This document shows positions 20,574 through 31,796 of a stretch of 64,000 bases of DNA, piece by piece. Position numbers and translations under genes: made by a program. Within the stretch, counting starts at the first letter, position 1, and each line of letters starts with the position of its first letter. The DNA comes from Cytidiella melzeri (lineage: Eukaryota; Basidiomycota; Agaricomycetes; Polyporales; Irpicaceae): NCBI GenBank assembly GCA_022592445.1, contig JABYQR010000127.1, positions 1 to 64,000 of the forward strand. The letters run 5' to 3'. The notes beneath the pieces were generated by a model. The model saw nothing but the letters and a program-made list of their open reading frames with translations, was not told the origin of the DNA and did not search any database.

Positions 20574-21709
20574 CTATGCCCCACACTCACTTTTCACCCG
20601 CGGATACATCTCTTCCCACATATTCCCCCACATGACCACCTCCTCGCGATACCTCCCTCCATCGTTCCCCTCCGCCTCACTCACCCTATCGGCAACTTTA
20701 TCCACCTCCATTCCCCCAAACTGCGGTGTCACAAACGGCTTGACCATCGTGTAATGCACCACCCGCAACTCGCTCTGCATGCCCGCCCACAGTTCGGGGT
20801 ACCGCAGCTTCATCGCAAGGTTGCCGTTGTATATCGGCGGCAGCGTCAGCGTGCTCCCGGCAAAATATTGGTTGAGGAACGCCTGCTCGGCAAAGTATAG
20901 CGGAAAGCGGGCGGTGGAGAGTACGGCGAGCATGTGCTCATAGACGGCCGTGTTGGGTCGTAGGAAGAGGACGCCGGCGTTGAACTCGAGCGTGAGCCCG
21001 CGTTGGTCGCCCCACACGTCCGGGCCGGCGGCGAACGCGTACGGGAGCTGGAAGAGCTCGTCAAAGTTGTGGAGGACGAGAGTGTCGGCGTCGAGGTAGA
21101 CGAGAGAGGTGATGTCTAGCTTGTCGAGGGACCAGAGTGAGAGCTTGGTGAATTGGTCGAGGAAGTGCGTGTGGATGCCCTTGCCATGCCCAGGAGGTGC
21201 GATGCGCGAGACTGCTACAGGCTCGAAACCGGAGATGGTAGCCATGCAGAGTGCCACTGATGAGACCTTTTCGGGAAAGTAGAGGACAATCATGCGCGCG
21301 GTAGTGTTGGCTTTTTAGAGAGAGTAGCCGAGAGTTGCTACGGCCGAGGCATAGGCGTCGTTGTAGAGAGTGGTGACGACGGCATGGTGATGGTTGCCTA
21401 CGTTGTCGGTCTGCACGATAGGATATGGATTTCTGCGTTTTTGTCAGTGACCCCGCGGTGGAATCAACAGAATGGAGTGGGTGGTACACACAAATGCTGG
21501 TAGTCATCGAGCGGACGCGGAACGTGGGATTTAACCGTTTTGACCAGCAAAACGATGTTGACGATGAGTGAAATGAGGACGAACACAGCTGCGCCGATGT
21601 AGAACTGTCGACGTCTACGCGGTTGTGGCGCCGACTCGCAATGCTCGTCGCCTGCGAGCGGGATGTACCGGTGGTAGGAGGGGACAACACGGGAGAGAAA
21701 TCGGCGCAT
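20574..21709 (-). CDS. Family 8 glycosyltransferase (glycogenin/galactinol-synthase-like), type II membrane protein
   Basis: Exons 21709-21492 and 21432-20574 (59-nt intron) give 358 residues. A single membrane anchor lies at about residues 36-57 (FYIGAAVFVLISLIVNIVLLV), with the short N terminus cytosolic. The GT8 domain starts at AVVTTLYNDAYASAVATL and has the metal-binding DxD at Asp187/Asp189 (YLDADTLVLHN). Later motifs are GVLFLRP and AEQAFLNQYF, then HYTMVKPF. It should transfer a sugar from a nucleotide donor in the secretory pathway. The acceptor is not known; because of the anchor it is not a cytosolic glycogen primer. Confidence 0.9.
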
Positions 21710-23634
21710 GAGACAAGGAGCTGGGAATATGCGGCTGGTTCTTCTTGTCCACTTTACCTTTAAGCCAGCGACTGGCGAGATGGTAAATGGACAGCCTCGA
21801 TCTAAAGATGGGGATGTATCAGACTGGTCGACGCCGTTTTAGTATACTCTTTGCACAGTTTCCCGGGAAGAAGGCGCCAGTACGTATTAGTTGCCGGTCC
21901 TGTACTTCGGTTCTGATTGGTGTCTGTCCCTCGTGTGCTGTGGACGCCCGGTGCTACCCCCAAAGTTGTCCAAGCGATTCCCCAAACGAGTTCGTCCGCG
22001 TGATTCCATTTCGTTTATCGTTTGGAGAATCTAGCGAAAGACGTAAGAGACGAGTTCGTCGCCGTCCTCGCGCCCGTCCTCGCTCGTCTTGACCGCGTCA
22101 CTTCCTAGAACGGCAGAGACGCGCTCTCATTGATGAGGCGCTGGCGGTTCAATGGATCACGTCGTGGCTCGACCCAATCAACACCGCCTCTCAGCTTGGC
22201 AATGCACAGAAGACCTCGGGTTTCTTCTCACATTGACTTTGTTGCTGCGGTTGAGCGCTACTGAGCGGGTGCGGTGGACAGGCTGTAGATGCGTGGCGAA
22301 ATCTTACGTACCCACGTTTTGCAACAGCTCTGCACCCGCAGGATAAGCGGGAGGCTAGGTGGCTTGCGCTCGTAATCAACAGCTAGGGAAGAGCGTCATA
22401 TCAATATGCGATGCAAAACACCTGCGGAACCATACCAGCTGATGTTCCGGGGCAGAAGCGTCGAGTGAACGCCAATGCAGATGGTGGGTAGCCGTGAGCG
22501 TCCAGCTTCCTCTGCAGCGCATACAGCGTGTACATGCGCATACACCTGAGCAGACCACTGTTCCCATGCGCAGGCATAAAAGTGGCCACATCGCCTTGAC
22601 AGAGCTGTTTGCAATTGTCGTCAAGCGTCAGAGAAATACCAATTCGGGTTGAGTATCACACTCACAATCAGTTCTGCTACTAGAGGCAGAGTAAATGGAG
22701 CGTTTTACTCTGGATCTCCTGGCTGACCGGACAGCTGCCGAAGGCGACCAGTATCCACATCTACAGTACCACACAACAAGGAAGCATTAGTTCTGATCGT
22801 AAATGTGAAGTACTTACGCAATGGCGTTTTCAGTTCCTGACTTGGCAAGCGTTTGGTGATATGTTATCAGAAAAGTGATATTGGCGACTGCGACCTAGAG
22901 ATGCACGATAGTTTTATCAAGCAGAACAGAGATCAACCTTGAAGCCATTTTGTAAGATCGAAATCAATGGTTCTTCGTCTCTCGTCGTCGAGAAGAACGG
23001 TACGTACAAGTCAACGAGAGCTCCGAGTCGAGAGTGAGATCTTGAGAGAGGAGCCACCCAGTAACTCGAAGCTCCGCTTCACGGGGCGCTCGTCAGCGCC
23101 CGATCTTCAGTGGTTGACCTTCGGCGCACCAAGTATATGCACAGTAGTGCACGACATTGCTGTAGCGACGTCAACTCGGACAGCCTAAACGACCGCCCAT
23201 GGACGTCGCGGGAAAATTCAACATATTACCGACGGTCAATCTAGGCGGCCATACTATGGGCCAACCCACAGTGGGGGAACTATGTATAGGTGGCACAAAA
23301 GTTGCCATGCACTTCCATTTTGCCCCGGTGCTTGTGCAACAAGGACTCTACGTTCGTTTCTCTCACAATGACCAAGAGTGATGCTAGATGTGACAACGAC
23401 ATAGCCTCTCCAAGCCAGAACAGCGTTTATGCAGGTCAAGACCATGGCCGTCCTGGCAATACAAAATTTCTCCCACTTGCATCTGGTTGGACTTCGGGCC
23501 GTGCATGATGGGCCTTCGTAGCAGCCTTTGGTGCGTGGATCCAAATTTTGTACATTTGCCAACAGGAACGCGTATTTGCCTCAATCGTGGCCCCGGGCCA
23601 CACTCAACACCTTACGCAGATAAAAAGCTACAGG
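21710..23634. other. 1.9-kb region without a convincing gene
   Basis: Several overlapping short frames at 22376-22624 (minus) and 22967-23561 (both strands) lack domains. Nothing repeat-like was noticed. Confidence 0.45.
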
Positions 23635-23685
23635 ATGCCCCCTCCCAATCAGCCCCAACACCCACAACCCCAACACACTACCACC

Positions 23686-23961
23686 ATGTCCGAGTCGCGC
23701 CCCGATCCTCGCAATCCTGTATACTTGCTTCCTTACAACTCTCTTCTACAGCGACTGTTGGCAATCGTCTTTGGCCGTGACAACGCTCCCGCACTCACCC
23801 CGGAAGAGTTCCTTGAGGGTCATCGCATACTGCAGACAGCCCCTTTAACTGACCTGGAGCGCGAGGAATTGAAGGGTTTGTTGGACCTGATTGTGGAGAA
23901 AAATTATGACACGTTCTTCCGGACGTCCACAAGTGGAAATGTCTTCTTATCTGACGCTTGA
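23686..23961 (+). CDS. Hypothetical small protein (91 residues)
   Basis: The frame from ATG 23686 (MSESRPDPRNPVYLLPY) to 23961 is fairly hydrophilic with amphipathic helices (TDLEREELKGLLDLIVEKN). An in-frame ATG at 23635 would add a Pro/Gln-rich leader of 17 residues. The stop is followed by a GT..AG-like interval (about 23969-24028), so there could be a 3' intron or a further exon. No family was recognised. A similar start (MSDSRDDTS) recurs at 24480 in what looks like a broken frame. Confidence 0.35.
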   Translation: MSESRPDPRNPVYLLPYNSLLQRLLAIVFGRDNAPALTPEEFLEGHRILQTAPLTDLEREELKGLLDLIVEKNYDTFFRTSTSGNVFLSDA

Positions 23962-25729
23962 CTGCTAGGTATGTTGGGAATGAAAGCTCTCATGATGAGA
24001 GGCTCACTGACATCAACTCGGCGCACAGAAATCTTCGAAAGCGAGACGGCCAACGTAACCAATTATTGGCCGTTTCCCGGACGGTGAACAGCTTGGGTAG
24101 TGCCACAGCCTCGATTATTTATGGCCTTCATTTTGGATTTGGTAGTGCCTTCCGAGTCGAACGGTCACAAATGTGTATCTGGCGTTATGTATTGACTCGT
24201 GTCGCTTGCTTTGTATTTTGGCCGCTCGGTACTATCTCGAGTACTATCAAACGACCACGGCCAACGAATTGGTTCCAAGCCCGATTGTCGCATGGCATGG
24301 TGTGTCAAACATTCAAGCAAGGCCCACGAAGGCAAATTCCAATTGTCTCTCCGCTATGACCTGGGCCAGCGGCTTGTCCGAGTTCAATTTGTGGCAAGTT
24401 TAATCCGATTGGTATCCTATCTGGGACATCTTGGTACATCGCCCACTCGTGCTCATTCCACTTTCAGCCCTCTCAGCCATGTCCGACTCGCGAGACGACA
24501 CCTCAGCCTCGACATTCGACATGCTGCGCAGCAACGCCAGTACCTTTGCGTCCGTCGGAGAAGGATCCAAGGCTTTGGCCCATTCAACGACTATCTGTGA
24601 ATCAATCCCGACAGCAGCGACTTGTCTGTGAACTGTTCAGCCACTGGCGAAGAAGACCCAATGCCATCTTGCTCGGACTAGCTCCAAACTCTACGCCTAG
24701 CATCTGTGCCATTGAGAAAATTCCAGCGGCCCTCGGTCTGGAGCACACCAAAATAAACGAAACGAGATGGGCGATATCTTTCCTACCAGGTTCCCGAGGG
24801 ACGTCGAGATGGAGCTGCTCGATTTTGGATTGCGAAGACACGATACTCGTGTATCTGGTCAACTTTGCGACCAAACACGGCGAACACGGCTCTGCTCGAG
24901 TGCTGCCATACTGACCAAGATATCTGTGGGCAAGACTTTAAGGAGGGCCCGGGATACGGAGCTCAGCTCGGATTCACCGCTAAACATACTACGCGTACCT
25001 CCACACACGCAACAACATCTTGCCGTTTGTCTTTGTCTTTGCGGAGATGGAGTCTTCAATCGACACATCGTTCCGCTCTGAATGCTTCGGCCAATGGGCA
25101 TGTGCTTGACTACTGCGAATGACCATTTACAGTACATGTATAAAGCATTCTTCAACAATTTGGAAGCGGCGTTCAACCACACCGTCGAGTACGAATTTTG
25201 GACGCGCCTTTTGGAGGGTACTTTTGGAGTTCTGTGACTCATCGGACGGTGAGGATTCAATGAATCTGTACTAGGTAGTGCTTAAGTTAGTAGTCTCACG
25301 GAAATTCTGTTGAAAATGGATATGTACTACGTCGAGTGGACTTCTGCTGCTGAGAGAGCGGTAAGCCCGACGCTGGTGTCTAACTCACTTTTGACTGCAC
25401 GGTTGGTGAATATCTTATGTTCGTCGCGGCGAATGATCGATGATCCACAGTGAATATTATAATATTGTCGTGGGGTCCGCCAATTCTATAAATGGTAAGG
25501 AATCCCGCCTCCCGACCCCTGGCGGCTATTATCAACCGCTTTTAGATCTAATACTGTACTGTCCGCACAATACTTGTGTCTCCTACCACGACACTAGCCG
25601 CACCCCTTACCTTCGACCTTGGAGCCCTGGCATGAACACGCTTCTGTAGTGTCTGCTCACCATCGTCTTCCGTTCATTCTCAGCCCGTACCGTCTTCGCA
25701 GTCAACATCATCGACAACCTCCCCCGCCT
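23962..25729. other. Gene-poor region, possibly decayed coding sequence
   Basis: Between 24480 and 25260 several overlapping short frames switch reading frame (MSDSRDDTS at 24480; MGDIFPTRFPRDVEMELLDFG at 24767). This hints at a broken gene, but I could not assemble it with credible introns and recognise no domain. Confidence 0.35.
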
Positions 25730-27617
25730 ATGAGCAACATGGTGAGAAGGATATGGTCCATCCTGGCATCATGTCTATTCCTGTGCTTGGCTTGTGCCCA
25801 GGATGCCACGAACTCAACAAATGATACCCTGTACGAGCTAGTTCCCCAAGCGGTTCCTCTCATCATACTCACCTTCTTCTCAGCGTGTTTCCTTACGATC
25901 CGATTCTACAACACAGGCCACCATTCTCTCGCTCTCTGCCCATACAAATCCTAGTTACTGGAATCGTTCTCACTCTCACCTCCGTACTGCTCATCCACCT
26001 CGTGTTTACCGCACAATATCACTGGCCTCTTGCGCCCATCAACTGTGCTTTACAAATGTCGGCTGTAATCACACTCCTTATATCCCTCATTGCTACTCTC
26101 CAAGTAGTCCTCCAAGCCGCTACCGAGGAAAGCCAACACTGGCCCTACATGTTGACATATATCGCTGTGGACATACCGCCGTTACGGGACTCCTCTGATT
26201 CATGGGCTACAGGTACACTGACCGCGTGGCTGTTGATGAATGCAACGACTTCTGCTCTTATTCAGGTACGCATATGCTCTTTTATATCTAACTGTAGCCT
26301 GTAGTGAGGAAATCGAGAATGGTCTTGCTGATTTGTGTCTGTTCACAGATCACGCACATCCAATTCCTCACCCTCCTGTTTCCTTCAAGACTCGAGCGCC
26401 GCCTCATTTTCGCCCTTCTTGGACCTCTGGCCATCGTCGCGGCAACCATGCAGCTGGTCCCTTTGAAGGACTCGGACGCGGATGGTAAGCTGACCTCGAT
26501 CGCGGATGCTATCCAGAATATATGCAACGCAACTCTCTCCCTACTCTTCACCGCGTCGCTGTTTATATGGGGCTTCTTCGTGAATCGTAAGCAGGCTTGG
26601 CGCACCGATGGAGGAACGGCAGCGTTTGGCGTCGGTGCCCTGTCGCTTGCTATTGCATCAACCACGATCACATTCGTCTACATCCCAAGCAAAGACCAGT
26701 ATGATTGGCTGCCAGGTTTCACGTGGGCGGTCATACTGTGGCAGAGCTTCTTGGGCTGGTGGTGGTGGGTTGGGGCAGGGATGGGTGTTGGCGAGGTAGA
26801 CGAGCTGCTGAGAAGGGAGGAGAAACGGAGGAGAAAGAGAATGGCGAAAGAGGAGGCGAAGCAGCAGCGTAGGGAGAAGGCACAGTCATTCTGGCGCGGA
26901 GTCTCCGGTTCGTTTGGAGGTTCAGGCAAGCAACGGCAGGAACCGGTGCTTGTTGAGGGAGATGAGAAGGATCGGATTGAGATGAAGAGGGTCGACTCTG
27001 CCACACGAGGTTCGCTCAACTGTCCAGCGCCGGCTCGGGCTACAAATACTACGGTGTCTTCGAGCGCTCCATCTAGCCGTTCAAATACCGGTGTGGTCGA
27101 TCATATCAAGAGTATGGCGAGGCATGGCTACCAGTGGTATCAGTGTCTCCGCCATGCGCATCTTACAGCTGCGCGCGAGCAAGCGGAGGAAAATTCAGAG
27201 AAGATTCAGCAGGTTTATGGAAGGGAGGGTCTCGAGATCCGCGACAATCCTTCCGAAGTCGGCTGGGGCTTAGGACATTTTGGGGTGAGACAGGCGATAG
27301 AGGCAAATGATACAGAGCGAGAGGAGGGGTTTCAGGGTATATTGGAGGAGAGCAGGAGCGAGGTTGGTGAATGGGTGGACGAACATGAAGGGCACAATAG
27401 TCCGCCTGAGACGGCGAGCGTCCATAATTTGGACGGGGGAATCGGCAGGAGACGAGGGTGGAGGCTTCCAAGAGGCGACACGAGCATCGACATGAAGGGT
27501 GTGACATCCGGCAAGCTGAATTCCCGACTATCGACCCCTGGAGAGCGGCAAGGTTCGGTGTGGTATTGGGGTCCGTTACGGAGATGGAGATTGCAGGACT
27601 GTACCGTTTATTCGTGA
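25730..27617 (+). CDS. Polytopic membrane protein with long charged C-terminal tail, unknown function
   Basis: Exons 25730-25830, 25884-26265 and 26349-27617 (introns 53 and 83 nt) give 583 residues. The start MSNMVRRIWSILASCLF looks like a signal or first membrane segment. About six or seven hydrophobic segments follow (LVTGIVLTLTSVLLIHLVF, ALQMSAVITLLISLIATL, LIFALLGPLAIVAATMQLV, LSLLFTASLFIWGFFV, VGALSLAIASTTITFVYI, WAVILWQSFLGWWWWVG). Then comes a very basic cytosolic stretch (RREEKRRRKRMAKEEAK) and ~240 disordered residues. Similar uncharacterised proteins occur in Agaricomycetes as far as I recall. The first intron is an inference: without it the frame stays hydrophobic for some residues and then hits a stop near 25952, so a frameshift is the alternative. 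Confidence 0.7.
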
Positions 27618-28195
27618 TTTCAGGCCGTATACTAATGTATGTCGCAATCGTGTATCTATAGTGTTTGCACTGCTCTCTTGTTTTGTTCCAGGTGGATTTC
27701 TAGCGGACTCTGTCTGTGGAAGCATTCCAAGTAAAGGTAGCGGTGCTCATTTTGCAGCGGCCCGACCGACCCTCCAGAAAAACGCTGTATGTGCATACAG
27801 TTCTACTTCTTGATCGGCGCGCTGCCTATGATTAGGGCGTTCATCTAAACGCACAACTCATGCAGTGCAAGTTGAGAGGTACGTGTTGAAATTCTGATAT
27901 GGCGGTGCATCGGATTGGTGACTTTGGACGTATGCATCAGGCAAAACCTTTGCTCCCGGGTTATTTCAAGCTCTGAAGTTCGAGAGAAAGCCTACCATTC
28001 CGCGCTTTACAGGGGCTTTGGGCGGTGCTGTCCATTTTCTATCTTTCAGCTGATCAGGATATACAGACGACACGAGACTAGTAGCTGTGCATGCTTACAT
28101 ATCACGGACAGCGTTCGAAAACCCTCAGATTATAAAAGACGCAGGTACGATAGAGGTTGGGATGCTTCGTATTCCACCCCACTCTCAAGTTCGAG
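27618..28195. other. Intergenic / promoter of vWA gene 1
   Basis: Part of this leader (about 27880-27920, containing gaggtacgtgt and gcggtgcatcg) resembles the leader of the second vWA gene (about 29965-30015), so the duplication included upstream sequence. A GT donor at that spot suggests a 5'-untranslated intron. Confidence 0.5.
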
Positions 28196-29375
28196 ATGCC
28201 CTTCACTTCCAATCCCTTCCGTCGCACCCGCGCGCCGCCTCTGGAGACTCTACCATCCATGTCAAGTGAGACTGGCGGTCTCGTGGATCCTCCTCCTGCA
28301 TACGAGCGACACGATTCTGCCGCGAAAGACAGTGAGAAGAAGGTCCCTCCAGTGGATAACAAGAGCGATCCAGCTAAGGAAGAGATCTCACCTCTCCAGA
28401 AAATAGGTGGTCAAACCTGGGAAACAAAGTGGCAGGTAGACCAGCTGAAACTGAGTGAAGATCAGCTGGCCGCTCTCCGGAACTACGACACAGTGATTGT
28501 TCTTGACGACTCTGGCTCCATGTGGCAAAAGGACCGTGGTATATTTTCCTCTCGAACGCGATGGAAGGCGGTGAGTGTATCATGCAAAGATGTCCGTAGT
28601 CTATATTTGCAGCTCATCCCTTGACTTAGGCGACGGAAGCGGTTAGTCAGTTGGCACAGAAGGCGATTGAGTACGACAACAACGGGATCGATCTTGTCTT
28701 TATCAACGAGCAGAATAGAGAGCACGAGTTGTTCAACATAAAGGTCTGTTTTACCTGTTGTTGTGTACTAGAGTGTCTCCACTGACGTGAATTATAGAAC
28801 AGCTCAAAGGTGACGGAGATTTGCGAGGCCGTCAGAAACCAGCATTTCCCCACCCCTACGGGCAAGCGTATAAACGAGCTCTTGGAAAAGTACGAGGATG
28901 ATCTGAGAAGAAGTAGAGCTACAAAAAAATTGAATATCCTCGTCATCACGGACGGTGCGGCTAGTATGTTAACATGTTTTGTCGCAGCATCATGAGTCTG
29001 ATCTAACATACCTGCACATCATGAAGCTGACAATGAGGACTTAGTCCGCGCCATAGTCAAGCATGCCAAGTTTCTGGATCGCCATGATTACCCCCTTGAC
29101 CAGGCCAGCTTGAACCACTTGCTCCATGACACTCCAAATTGACTTTCTTCTCACAGACCGGGATTCAATTCGTCCAAGTCGGAAACGATAAAAGTGCCAC
29201 AGCGTTCCTGCAGGCATTGGACAATGATTATAGAGCACCGTGGTCTTTGAACGGAAATAACATCCCTCGGGATCTCATTGATACTGTACCTTATACAGGA
29301 GGAGAGCTGAACGGCGCAGCGTTGATGAAAGTCCTGCTTGGGGCTATCAACAGAAAGATTGACAGACAGCGCTGA
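28196..29375 (+). CDS. von Willebrand factor A-domain protein, tandem copy 1
   Basis: Exons 28196-28570, 28630-28743, 28798-28963, 29027-29103 and 29157-29375 encode 316 residues. The vWA fold starts at residue ~99 (DTVIVLDDSGSMW) with the MIDAS motif D104-x-S106-x-S108; the later NILVITDGAA and IQFVQVGND strands complete it. The N-terminal ~95 residues are hydrophilic and contain DPPPAYERHD, a PPxY motif that could bind WW-domain ubiquitin ligases. vWA domains with MIDAS bind metal-dependent protein ligands; the partner is unknown. Exon 4 is followed by GC where copy 2 has GT, so its last intron (29104-29156) would be GC-AG. If that donor fails, the protein would lose its last ~73 residues. 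Confidence 0.85.
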
Positions 29376-30125
29376 GACTATTTCGCGGAGAGAGACGCGG
29401 CGGTGCTACGCGCGGCCTCGCTTCTAAGAAGTACTAGTAGTACTCGTTCGGAATAGCCTAGCTATATCTCGCCTTTTTTCATATCTTTATCTCAAGACGA
29501 GAGTAAAGTAGACCGAGAAACATTATTGCACACGGGCGAGTCGTGGCCTTCAAGTCGACTTCTCAATACTATGATCCTTGCGTCCCCATTTTCTGTTATT
29601 GAGGCAAGCCACTGCACGGTTTGGTATTCTTGCGAAATGTGTTGTGAAATGTTAGGGTCCTATTGTGACAGTAATGTCGACGCAATAGAGGGGATAATAT
29701 CTTGAGAATGATTTTTGTGAAGTAGCAACTTGAAGTACAATTCGAAACCAATTCATACTCCGAGGCGCCGCTTAACACCAATTGCCTTTCTAGTGGGAAC
29801 GTTTTCAACTTGCCTTATAAGCGCTGGCTCGTGTCTCAGTGCCTGTCGACAACTTCGAGTTGATTTCCCAAAAAGCTACCCCTCCATACGGCGAGGCTCT
29901 TCTTCCAGTAGCCATTGCAGTGCGCTGTCTTTGGTAAATGCACTCTCTTTGACACGCAATCAGAGAAGCGCAACCTAAAGGTACGTGTCGAATGTTGAGA
30001 GTGGCGGGGCATCGCAATATTCACACTGAGATGACTGACAGCGCTCAAAAACCCTCCAAAATAGGTGCAACAGCGATTGCGCTACCCTCTATTTGTCTCA
30101 TCAAGCTGCGCCCTCGAGGTTCGTA
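29376..30125. other. Intergenic between the two vWA genes
   Basis: Contains the 3' end of copy 1 and the duplicated promoter and leader of copy 2. No gene is seen. Confidence 0.55.
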
Positions 30126-31322
30126 ATGCCTCTCACGGTCAATCCCTTCCGCCGCACCCGTGCGCCACCTCCGGGGACTCTGACATCAACGTCAAGCGAT
30201 GCAAATGGTACTATGGACCCTCCTCCTGCTTACCAGAAATACGACTTCTCTCTTGAAGGCAATGAGAAGAAGAAGATTGTTCCGTCAAACCACAAAAGTG
30301 ACACAGCGATGAAAGAGACCTCGCCTCTTCAGAAAGCTGGCCATCAAATTAGGGAATCCAAGCGACAACTCGACCAACTTACACTGACTGAAGATCAGTT
30401 GATTGCGCTTCGGAAATATGACACGGTTATTGTTCTTGACGATTCTGGCTCAATGTGGCAAGGAGAGCGCGGCATGTTTTCCTCTAAGACGCGGTGGCAA
30501 GTGGTGAGTGCATCATGCAGAGATCTTCGTAGCTATGAAATTGGCTCACCTTTTTGGATCAGGCAACGCAAGCGGTCGGCCAACTGGCACAGAAGGCCAT
30601 TGAGTACGACAACAACGGAATCGATCTTGTTTTCATCAACGAGCGAAACAAAGCATACGAGTCGTCTAACATCAAGGTCAGTTGTCCTGGTTGCTTAATG
30701 CTCGAGTGCCGACACTAACGTGGATTCTAGGACAGCTTGAAGGTGACGAAAATCTGCGAGGCGATCATAAACCATCATTTCGGCACTCCCACGGGGAAAC
30801 GAGTGAACGAGCTTTTGGAGAAGTACGAGCGTGATCTGAGAAACACCCGAGGACAGATGAAGAAACTGAATATTCTCGTCATCACGGACGGTGCGGCTAG
30901 TAAGTACCACGCCATGTATTTCTTACTGCAACGAACAATCTGATTCCAACACACCTGTAGCTGACATGGACGACTTGGTCCGGGCAATAGCCAAGCATGC
31001 GAAGTATTTAGATACCAACCACTACCCCCTTGACCAGGTTAGATTCAAATTCACCGGTAGATTGATTTCATGGAAGTCCGTACTGATTATCCCGTCCGTA
31101 CAGACCGGAATCCAATTCGTCCAAGTAGGGAACGATAAAACTGCCAAAGCGTTCCTGCAGGCGTTGGACAACGATTATAGAGCTCCTTGGGCTGAGAACG
31201 GAAACAAAGCTCCGCGGGATATCATCGACACCGTACCCTACACTGGAGGAGAGCTGAGCGGCGCAGCGTTGATTAAAGTCCTTCTTGGATCTATCAACAG
31301 AAAGATCGACAGGCAGCATTGA
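30126..31322 (+). CDS. von Willebrand factor A-domain protein, tandem copy 2
   Basis: Exons 30126-30503, 30563-30676, 30731-30899, 30961-31037 and 31104-31322 encode 318 residues. Exon number, phases and the lengths of exons 2, 4 and 5 equal those of copy 1. The MIDAS motif is D105-x-S107-x-S109 (VIVLDDSGSMW), and DPPPAYQKYD retains the PPxY motif. The last intron has a normal GT donor (GTTAGA). The vWA core is more alike between copies than the N-terminal linker, which fits a conserved ligand-binding domain with a diverging tail. Function beyond metal-dependent protein binding is not known. Confidence 0.87.
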
Positions 31323-31796
31323 GGCTGTTTCGCGGACTGGGATGCGCAGGTTCGAGAGATGTGGTGCTATGGGCGGCAATATCAAGTAGTATTGGCCTAC
31401 CAAGGCCATGCGATGTACCTCTGTCATTTCAATTTGATTCTGACACGAGCCAAGTAGACTGGAAGCAACATGGAACAGTTCGAGCACTGGTCTTGTGTCG
31501 GTAAGAGATGCAAAGCCACCTTAGTGTTTCTGACAGGTGTTCACTGGACACAGCGACTGACGCGATGTAGAAGACTAAGCAGACTCTTGTGTTTCAGGTA
31601 CCCTGGAAACTGCCGTGACAGAGAGGTATCTCAGACCGCCCCATGCATTGAACTACAGTCGTCCAACTGTGCAAGTTTCTTGGTATCAGAAGCTTCAACA
31701 GCAAACCGATTGTTCGAATTCAACATCCGTCCTCGAACGACAGTATTTTCTAAGTATTTGAAGAGCCAGCGGTAAAGAAACCAGCCGCAGGCTGTC
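31323..31796. other. Intergenic, no gene seen
   Basis: Short frames only. The right end grades into a degenerate first copy of the satellite core (aatgcacattgcgct at about 31798). Confidence 0.5.

Noticed and set aside
20846..21690. Other minus-strand frames in the glycosyltransferase gene
   Set aside because: They are alternative phases of the GT8 coding region and lack the DxD and family motifs.
25885..25960. Apparent frameshift in the membrane-protein gene at 25.7 kb
   Set aside because: A standard 53-nt GT..AG intron (25831-25883) restores the frame, so a mutation need not be assumed; transcript data should confirm it.
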